64,000 nucleotides of DNA from contig VZRN01004390.1 in the NCBI GenBank assembly GCA_013397935.1, positions 1,432,214 through 1,496,213 of the forward strand, in the 5' to 3' direction. A model generated the notes under the pieces. The model was given only the letters and a program-made list of their open reading frames with translations, was not told where the DNA came from and did no database searches. The position numbers and the translations under genes are program-made. Below are positions 58,701 through 64,000 of this stretch, piece after piece. Source of the stretch: Dasyornis broadbenti (Eukaryota > Chordata > Aves > Passeriformes > Dasyornithidae). Within the stretch, counting starts at the first letter, position 1. Each line of letters begins with the position of its first letter.

Positions 58701-61439
58701 CCTTCCCTTTTCTGTGAGACAGCCTGGCGAGAGAGCGGGCCCTGCAGCTAACGCTGGCGAAAAGGCGCCACCGGGGAAAACCCCATTCAACCACAAACAA
58801 CACATGTTAAAAATCTCGTGGTAGCTCTATTCCTGCAGTTTGCTAAATGACATTCATAGCCCCATCTACATTTCTACAGGCTAATCTTCCTTTTCCTTCT
58901 TTAATCCTCCTGCTATTAGGAGATGAGGAGTCCCAGAATTTCCTCATCTCTCAGATGACACAGAGACCAAGCCTTTGCCCAGCCACGAGCCACACTGTCT
59001 GACCAGGACAGAGATTCTCACTTACCTTTGAGAAGGGCTGCAAACGATCCCACAGTCACCAGAGCACAAACTCACTTGGAGTGAGATAAACTTTCTGTCT
59101 CTTTCTGAAGTGAGCAAAATTTCTTCATATACAAGCAGATACACACTCTGTTTGCTGGGCTTGCATAGAAGCAAACTGCTGCTTACTGCCAATCCTTTGC
59201 CACCTCTGGCCATCCCTGTATGGGCTGAGATTTCCATTTTATCTCTACTCAGAGGGGAAGGAGAGCAAGGAAGAAAGAATCAAAAATTCGGGGTGGGGGT
59301 TGATGGTTATTTTGTTTCTGTGAACAACAGTGTTTTGTTTTGTTTTTTTTTTTAAGGAAACAAAAATCAATCTGGAGTGTGGTTTTCAGACCTGATGGCA
59401 TCTTACAGCTGTCTTTTGTTGTGAGGAAGTTACTCACAAATCTGAGACACTAACTAGGACTGTCTGATGGAGTAGCTGCTAGCAAGTCTAGTATGATCTA
59501 AATATACTTTACAACGTTACATAGAACTACTGTTAGACAACAAGGAGTGTCAGAACAGACTCAAGGCTTGTTGTTATCTCCAAGACAGGGAGCTGACATA
59601 AACCACTGATGGCTACTCATTCCACAGAAGAGAAGGTGCTGGTGGTGAGGAGAATGGAGAAGAAGAGTAAAAGCTGTAATAAAAAGCAAGAGGAAAATCC
59701 ATGGGAAAAGCCTCAAACCCTATTGCTGATGAACTGGAAGAGCTAGAATAGCAGCAGCTAACAGAGAAGAGCTCCCTTCCCAGGCAGTAAATGCAATCCC
59801 TCACATTCTCTTTCCTCCACCTGCCAATCTTTAGAAAGAGCCAGCAATCTAGCATAAGCAAAATCCATCAGGATACTCTGACCATTTTATCGCTGTTGGC
59901 AGTCTGCTGTCTTAAACAACAGCTCACTTAGCTGATGCCTGGAGCCAGTCTTCCAGAGTACCACTCCTGGACAGGTAAACCCCCACCCTCCCCTCCAGAA
60001 ACACCCTACCCTCTGTATGTGAAGCCGGTGGAACTGGTCGGCAATGCACTGCAACTTCCGTGCAATCTGCACCTCAGCACGTGCTTCCCGCTGACCTTCC
60101 TGAGGTTCCTCTTGGAGGTGCGGATCCAACACAAAGCCAGCTGGAGGGACATGTAAACGGTAACCAGCACTCCCTACAAAACAGATCAGAAGAGTCATTC
60201 TTCCCGTGCAAAGATTAGCTTTTCTACTCAGTACATGTCATGGAGGAAAGAGCTGCACATAGTCCTAAATTTTTGACTTTGATGTTAAAGTCTAGTTCCT
60301 GAAGCCCAAACAATGACTGTGTACTGTAACACAGTGCAGTGAAATATTTGCCCAGCTTTCAAATAAACTTATATTGATTAAGCAGAGTATTGTGTTAATT
60401 CTCATAGTCAAATGAGTGGCAGGATCTTAAAATTGATTCCTTTTGCCTGTTTATAGTTCAGCCAAGTGCTGTGGTTTGGGGATTTTTTAAAGGACAGTTT
60501 TGCAGTTTTATAAGATCTCTGCCTCAAGTTGTCTCCCCTTAAAGATAGCAGTATCTTTTCTGTCAGTCTTTCCTCAGTTTTTTGGCATTTAGTGATTTGA
60601 ATTAAAGCTGAATTGGATACAAAAAGCTGAGTGGTGGGCCATCAGTTACTAGTAAAATACTGAATGGACATGCTACTTGTTCAGCAACTCTAGCTCCAGT
60701 GAAGAGCCTAAAAGCTGTAACTTTTTGCATTTTCTTCTCTCCACTGAAAACTTCTAGGAATTTCCACTTCCTGTGTGGATGAGACAGACCATTGGTACTT
60801 AAAAAATGTAGGCAAATTGTAGGATTTGAAGTACGGTGAACATTTAAACATCTACCAGTAAAATCAAATGTGATAGAATAAAGCCAAAAAGAGAGAGAGG
60901 GAATATCAAAGACAGCAGAAGCAATGAGCAAGTGTCTGGTTCCTGCAGTGGACAAGCAAGGGTAAGAAAATACAAGTTGTCTTTCTTGAGGGAGTAGGAC
61001 TAAAGCAAAATAATTTCAGTCCTTTAACAAAACACCCTAATGAAAGAGATCTTGCTTGATTGGGGGAAGTGCTAAAGGGACAGTTTCCTTGCTGCAAAGC
61101 TTGTGACACTGGAGTGCTCTTACCATAGAAGAGTCTCCGTGGCTCTTCAGTGACTCCACAAGGCAACATAACATCCTGACTGGAAGAGGATGGGCTGAGT
61201 GTTTGAGTTGCCTTGTCCTGCTGGTCAGGATGCCTGATACCGGGACCACAGCAGTGTGTGAGGGGGAATAGTTGAAACCTCCCCAGAAGGCAGCTGTAGG
61301 ACTGGTTCTGTGTGAAAAAGCCAGTTGCAGTCATCTCACCAGGCTGACCTGCAAGTCCAAAGTCATCAGAGTGAAACACGTCATCGTCCAGCCCATCCAG
61401 GCTAGAATAGTCCTCTTCCAGGTAGCTGGGGCGATCCAT
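46622..61439 (-). CDS. BMF: BMF, Bcl-2-modifying factor (BH3-only pro-apoptotic protein), spliced CDS
   Basis: The coding sequence is the complement of three joined segments, 46622-46723, 60010-60173 and 61124-61439 (582 bases, 193 residues plus stop). BMF is a BH3-only member of the BCL-2 family. It is held on the actin/myosin V motor through dynein light chain 2 and, when released by stress or loss of attachment, binds and neutralises pro-survival BCL-2 proteins. Visible landmarks are an acidic N-terminus beginning MDRPSYLEEDYSSLDGLDDD, the light-chain-binding motif DKATQTLSP at residues 75-83, the conserved stretch MLPCGVTEEPRRLFYG at 91-106, the BH3 core IARKLQCIADQFHRL at 142-156 with the key L146 and D151, and the hydrophobic C-terminal stretch VWWQLFLFLHNLAL at 168-181. 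Human BMF is 184 residues; this one is slightly longer because of its N-terminus. The start ATG has G at -3 and +4 and lies five bases inside its exon. Recognition is from family knowledge; the exon joins are read from the sequence and keep frame. Confidence 0.96.
47078..47101. repeat. T9-A15 palindromic homopolymer
   Basis: A run of nine T joined directly to fifteen A, able to form a perfect AT hairpin, followed at once by agcccccc. It is in BMF intron 3, 355 bases before the last exon. Confidence 0.8.
47179..47191 (+). promoter_or_regulatory. DR1-type nuclear receptor element
   Basis: AGGTCA A AGGGTT, a direct repeat with one-base spacing as bound by HNF4 or PPAR/RXR, followed by AATC. It sits in intron 3, 0.46 kb from the last exon. 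Confidence 0.3.
47277..47295 (-). promoter_or_regulatory. G-rich tract near last-exon acceptor
   Basis: The minus strand reads GGTGGGGGGAGGGTGGGGG, a possible quadruplex about 560 bases before the last exon of BMF; a short (CA)n run adjoins it on the plus strand (47266-47275). G-rich tracts here could influence splicing of the last intron. Confidence 0.4.
47804..47829 (-). promoter_or_regulatory. G-quadruplex motif in intron 3
   Basis: The minus strand has G4, G4, G6 and G6 tracts separated by ATT, A and TA. It lies about 1.1 kb before the last exon on the pre-mRNA strand. Confidence 0.55.
49232..49249 (+). repeat. Poly-T run
   Basis: Eighteen T in a row followed by ataaggggggg, in BMF intron 3. 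No adjoining element body is recognisable, so it need not be a retrotransposon tail. Confidence 0.9.
52225..52235. promoter_or_regulatory. RFX/X-box-like site
   Basis: GCCATGGCAAC, close to the palindromic RFX consensus, at the shore of the intron 3 CpG island. The surrounding GCCGCCATGG resembles a Kozak start, but the frame ends after five codons. Confidence 0.25.
52600..53060. promoter_or_regulatory. Intragenic CpG island with TATA, MEF2 and AP-1 motifs
   Basis: A GC- and CpG-rich stretch in intron 3. Within 40 bases it has TGAGTCA (AP-1, 52915-52921), CTAAATTTAG (exact MEF2, 52924-52933) and TATAAACA (TATA-like and FOX-like, about 52941-52948), the last followed on the plus strand by GC-rich DNA. 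This suggests a plus-strand (antisense) core promoter or a strong enhancer. A plausible plus-strand donor (ATTG/GTGAGG) is at about 53180. Confidence 0.55.
52799..52827 (+). promoter_or_regulatory. G-quadruplex motif in CpG island
   Basis: Plus-strand tracts of G5 or more, G6, G4, G3 and G4 separated by 1-3 bases, at the left half of the intron 3 island. Such motifs are common at CpG-island promoters. Confidence 0.55.
53204..53233 (+). repeat. (CAA)n microsatellite
   Basis: Imperfect CAA/AAC trinucleotide repeat of about 30 bases in BMF intron 3. Confidence 0.85.
53455..53585 (+). mobile_element. MIR-like SINE relic
   Basis: The stretch ctgggttcctatcagc, then a region like cttgcatgatctcagtcaag, then tttctactctcccacaataaaaaag and tggggtattaccac follows the order of an amniote MIR core and 3' part. 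The embedded aataaa is part of the relic and not taken as a poly(A) signal. Confidence 0.45.
54250..54790 (-). mobile_element. Ancient CR1/L3-like LINE relic
   Basis: The plus strand carries the reverse-complement pattern of an old CR1/L3 3' region: a stretch around aagctccacagctttcacc, then cctagttcttgtactgggagaaatt, then ctcaggcttagcagtcctagcc, catatggaagttccat, and gaacattttccagttctgctg. Order and spacing match, but divergence is high and no reading frame survives. It is far older than the CR1 copies at 1.9 and 36.6 kb. Confidence 0.6.
56125..56220 (-). mobile_element. MIR-like SINE relic
   Basis: The plus strand contains gactgaagcacaaggaggtc, agagacttgtctgaggtcatacag, caagtcagtgg and acctgagcccagaactg, the reverse complement of the MIR core. 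Diverged but well ordered. In BMF intron 3. Confidence 0.6.
58279..58292 (+). repeat. Poly-T run at CpG-island edge
   Basis: Fourteen T followed by ccccc, about 90 bases from the intron 3 CpG island. Confidence 0.85.
58385..58770. promoter_or_regulatory. Intragenic CpG island with FOXO site
   Basis: A dense CpG patch in intron 3, about 1.2 kb past the BH3 exon. It holds GGGCCGGGCCGGGCC-type GC boxes and an exact FOXO element (TTGTTTAC, 58451-58458). It may be an internal promoter or an unmethylated enhancer. No start of a coding exon was recognised in it. Confidence 0.6.
58451..58458 (-). promoter_or_regulatory. Consensus FOXO (DAF-16-type) binding element
   Basis: The minus strand reads GTAAACAA, the exact 8-base FOXO consensus, inside the intron 3 CpG island. 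FOXO3 is a known activator of BMF in mammals, so the placement is functionally plausible. Confidence 0.45.
60010..60173 (-). CDS. BMF: BMF coding exon B (BH3 domain)
   Basis: The acceptor is tttgtag before GGAGTGCTGG; the first two bases complete the glycine codon left open by the previous exon, giving G-S-A-G-Y-R-L at residues 106-112. The exon encodes residues 106-160, including the whole BH3 helix (about residues 139-157), the part that inserts into the groove of BCL-2-like proteins. It ends CAG AGG before the donor GTAGGG at 60009, a phase 0 junction. Reading through the donor gives sequence unlike any BMF, which supports the splice. Intron 2, between this exon and the previous one, is 950 bases (60174-61123). 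Confidence 0.95.
60174..61123 (-). other. BMF: BMF intron 2
   Basis: A 950-base phase 1 intron from GTAAGAGC to tttgtag, between the start-codon exon and the BH3 exon. No repeats or motifs stand out. Confidence 0.9.
61124..61439 (-). CDS. BMF: BMF coding exon A (start codon, dynein-light-chain motif)
   Basis: This segment holds the start codon (61439-61437) and the first 105 codons plus one base. The exon itself begins at 61444, after a polypyrimidine tract ending ttgcag, so only GAGCA precedes the ATG and the remaining 5' UTR must come from an upstream exon. It ends at TTC TAT G before the donor GTAAGAGC at 61123, a phase 1 junction. It encodes the acidic N-terminus, the conserved block FQLFPLTHCCGPG at residues 55-67 and the DKATQTLSP light-chain-binding motif. 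An in-frame ATG 45 bases upstream (61484) lies in the intron and is not the start. Confidence 0.95.
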
Positions 61440-61444
61440 TGCTC

Positions 61445-63884
61445 CTGCAATAAAGGGACATTTGAGGAAACAGCTAAGACCCAAGAAGAATGTTGTCCAG
61501 GAGAGAATGCCTACTGCTCCAACAATAAAACACCACTGATTTTACCACACCTTCCCTCTTCCCCGCTTCCCAGACCTGCCCATCTGCATGGACAGGAGAG
61601 GTGAGTGACCTTTGGTAAAGGTCAAGGCTTTGCATAAAGTCCTCAAGTGCTGTGCCAGAGAGAGACAAAGTTCACACGTGTGTAAGTCCACCCACAGCTC
61701 CAATTCCACAGCTGCTCACAAGTAGGTAGCCAACCCTCAAGCTCAGTACGTAGAAACAGAAAATACGTTGTTTTAAAAAGCAACCCAAATCCTTCCAATA
61801 GTCCCATGGCCAGTCAGCTTCTTTAGGGTCTGCTTTGCTTTGGCCTGCCATATTTGAACTTTATGATATATCCCATTCACTTTCTCCCACCTCTTGCTTA
61901 TTGATGAAGAAAAACTTTTGTAGTCACAAGGCTGCAAGGCCAGATTTTTAAGAAACCCCAGTGGTTGCAAAACTTAAGAGCTGTCAAAGCCACTTCTGTG
62001 AAGCTCTCCATTACTTCTCCCTATGAAGGCCAACTTTCCTTTCAACTTCTCATTTTTCCCCTCAGCTCAACTTAAGACATGTCCCAAACTTGGCAACGTA
62101 GTCACTTCCCTCAAGCCTACATGCACTGTCAGTGTAATGGTTCATTCTACTACTAAAGAAAAACATGGCTGATGTCAGTGTTTAAAGCAGAATTTCTGTA
62201 GTTGCCACAGTAAATACTCCTGAGCTCTGTTGCAGCATGAAGCTGAACAAAGACGGTGGAGGGGGAAAAACCCCCATAAAACCTAAATCACTATTTCAGA
62301 GCTCTTTGCAAACATAAAGCAAGTAGAAGCAGTATTACCAAAAATGCCACAAGTCCCTTTACTGTTACCTGTGCATCTAACCCAATAGGAAGATAGACTC
62401 CTAAGAGATCCATCTCCAGGATTTCCACCCCGTTCCAAACAAGGCAGTGAAATTCAACTCTTCATGTCTCTTCCTCTGCTCTGGTTTGCGAAGCATTTAA
62501 CAGAATGGAAGACTAGCAAGAGGAATTTCAGGCCTGAAGGAGACATTAATAATAATTTTATAAGGATGTGTTCAGCACTGCCCTTGGTGCTCCCATCTCC
62601 CCCCAGGTGAGCAGCACTCAGGATACCAGCACGCTAGAGACAACAGGACTGAGCAGTGCAAGAACCATTTGTACAGGGCTCTGGCTTGGCAGCACTATGG
62701 CTATTTAACTGCTGCATCTCAGTAGTTCACTCAACTAAACCACAACTCCCCAAGAAGTTTCTGCAGAGCAGAACAGGTACCAGCCCCATAGCTGGATGCA
62801 GTTCTGCTGAATGACAACAGTAGCAGAGCTCTCATTCTCATCCATGGCTTAAAGTAGCACACTGAAAGGAGTTATGGGCCCCAAGAGGCAGGCACAGATG
62901 ATCTTGCCAGCTTTTCTGCTGGATCACAGTCACCTGACAGAGAGGCAGGCGAGAATGTATTTTGTCTTTGCAGGAAGATTTGCCAGATCTCGTCTGTCAG
63001 CCTCACTGGGACACGGGCATTCCTCAAAGAAAGTGCCGCAAAGGCACAGAGCAAACCCCGAACAAAAGAGGGTTTAAAGAGCAAAAAGTTTAACTCGACT
63101 TCCTGCAATACGGTCCGACCTTTTTGCAGAGCTCTTCAGAAATGCTGAAGAGAGAATGCCGAAGCAGCGCGAAGGATAATTCGTCCCAAAATTCACTGAA
63201 GCTCCTTCCACAACCTCCAAACGCAGCTCACACTGGGAGCCACATACACCGAACAGCTCGGGCTCCGGGTCTCTACCCGGCGACGGGCACACGGGCACGG
63301 CAGCCCGCGCGTCTCCGGTGTCGTGTCCTACCTACGGCGATTCCTTCCATAAGCCAGCGGCCAAACCCTGCGGGCCGGGGCAGCCGCTGACAGGCGGCGG
63401 GCCGGGAGCGGAGGGAGGGCTCAGCGCACACGTGCGTGCCAGCGTCCCAAAACAAAGCTGGCCGGCCTCGCTTCGCCACCGCCGGCCGCCTTTAACTCTT
63501 CCCCGTCCGGGCTCCAGCCCCTCAGATCTCCCAAGCCAAGAGGTTTAAATGCAGCTCCTCCGGGCAACGCCGTGGGACGAGACACCCGAGCTCGGCGGGG
63601 CGGCCCGGAAGGGGCAGCGCTGGCTGTGGATTCAGTCATCGCCTACATTAGCAAATCAGCTGCCTTCTCAGTGCCCACTAAGCTCATTCCTAGCCCGCCC
63701 GCTCCCTCTTTCTTCCCGCTTGCCAATAGGCGCGGGACTCCGGGTGGGACCGGCCGGGCCGGGGCTGCCCCGAGGCGAACCCCCTTCCCTGTCACGATCG
63801 CGCCCGGTCTTGGCACCGCCCTCACCGGCGATCTGGCTGAGAGCGGCCGGCCCCCAGTGGCAAAGGAGCTTCCCGGGCACTCAC
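61445..63884 (-). other. BMF: BMF intron 1
   Basis: From the donor GTGAGT in the CpG island to the acceptor ttgcag at 61445. The stretch up to about 63.2 kb is unique AT-balanced DNA with no recognisable coding exon. It contains a palindromic nuclear-receptor-type element at 61606-61624. The 5' boundary depends on which first exon is used. Confidence 0.5.
61606..61624. promoter_or_regulatory. Everted nuclear-receptor half-sites in intron 1
   Basis: TGACCT and AGGTCA separated by seven bases (TGACCTTTGGTAAAGGTCA), an almost perfect palindrome, with AAGG following so that the right half also resembles an ERR/SF-1 extended half-site. It lies within 170 bases of the start-codon exon. Confidence 0.35.
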
Positions 63885-64000
63885 CGAGAACCGGGACGGG
63901 CGTCCCTCGGGGACGGGGCGTCCCGGGATGAGGCGCCGCCACCACCTCCGCACCGCCAAACTGCGGCCGGCGCCGGCGGGCGCGCCGCGAACAGCTGACG
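63230..64000. promoter_or_regulatory. CpG island, likely main BMF promoter
   Basis: A GC-rich stretch with many CpG dinucleotides that continues off the right end of the window. It contains a CCAAT box (plus strand, 63723-63727), GC-box-like cccgcccg sequence near 63695 and no clear TATA box. Position 5' of the BMF start exon, with strong minus-strand donors, argues for the constitutive BMF promoter. In mammals the next gene upstream is BUB1B, far enough away that a shared promoter is unlikely. Confidence 0.65.
63885..64000 (-). other. BMF: Probable BMF non-coding exon 1 (truncated by window edge)
   Basis: The minus strand reads TTCTCG then GTGAGTGCCC, a near-perfect splice donor (exon end 63885, intron start 63884). 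The next good acceptor on this strand is that of the start-codon exon at 61445, giving a 2.4 kb intron 1. The exon lies in a CpG island and its 5' end may be outside the window. Alternative donors in the same island are GCCG/GTGAGG near 63832 and GTAG/GTAGGA near 63330, so several first exons are possible. Confidence 0.5.

Larger units (their letters stand above)
46724..60009 (-). other. BMF: BMF intron 3 (13.3 kb)
   Basis: A phase 0 intron from GTAGGG after the BH3 exon to ttcttctctacag before the last exon. It contains two CpG islands (58385-58770 and 52600-53060), MIR relics, an old CR1/L3 fragment, poly-T and poly-A runs, and two G-rich motifs close to the last exon. No further coding exon was recognised; open frames such as 51900-52487 (minus) or 57753-58316 (plus) show no family features. 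Confidence 0.9.

Noticed and set aside
61440..61484. Upstream in-frame ATG of BMF at 61484
   Set aside because: It is on the intron side of the acceptor ttgcag at 61445, and the residues it would add are intronic.
1..64000. CRISPR arrays, prokaryotic operons, tRNA or rRNA genes, retroviral proviruses
   Set aside because: None was recognised: no spaced direct-repeat array, no ribosome-binding-site-led gene series, no LTR pair or gag/pol-like frame, and no tRNA cloverleaf that I could identify by eye.

Overview
The window is vertebrate nuclear DNA, almost certainly from a bird. It carries CR1 LINE copies with the avian CR1 3' end, has no mammalian Alu/B1 or L1 sequence, and contains a spliced gene whose product reads as avian BMF (Bcl-2-modifying factor). 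Codons are interrupted by canonical GT-AG introns, there are CpG islands, and a 37-base run of N marks an assembly gap.

Right part (about 40.5-64 kb): one complete protein-coding gene, BMF, on the minus strand. A non-coding first exon lies in a CpG island at the right edge (donor at 63884/63885). Three coding segments follow at 61439-61124, 60173-60010 and 46723-46622. Together they encode 193 residues with the dynein-light-chain-binding motif, the BH3 helix and the hydrophobic C-terminus typical of BMF. Intron 3 is 13.3 kb and contains two further CpG islands (about 58.4-58.8 kb and 52.6-53.1 kb), a consensus FOXO site, and ancient MIR and CR1/L3 relics. A long 3' UTR of about 6.1 kb is inferred from the stop at 46622 to a poly(A) signal at 40544-40539. 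It is supported by an 8-mer miR-221/222 site and two miR-29 sites, both families reported to target BMF in mammals. It also contains a very compact G-quadruplex motif and a (UG)n tract.

Left part (about 1-40 kb): a gene-poor interval downstream of BMF. I found no convincing protein-coding exon, RNA gene or intact mobile element. It holds a truncated CR1 (minus, about 1.85-2.37 kb), an ancient CR1 fragment (about 35.6-35.9 kb), a younger truncated CR1 (plus, about 36.1-37.08 kb), several weathered MIR-like SINE fragments, simple repeats, the gap in C-rich DNA at 17.5 kb, and several patches dense in transcription-factor motifs that may be enhancers. In mammals the next gene on this side is SRP14; no SRP14 coding sequence was recognised here.

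The biology is that of a stress-regulated pro-apoptotic gene with extensive non-coding surroundings. I see no prokaryotic-type system, CRISPR array or novel multigene cassette. The most interesting points are the regulatory architecture of the BMF 3' UTR and the intragenic CpG islands.
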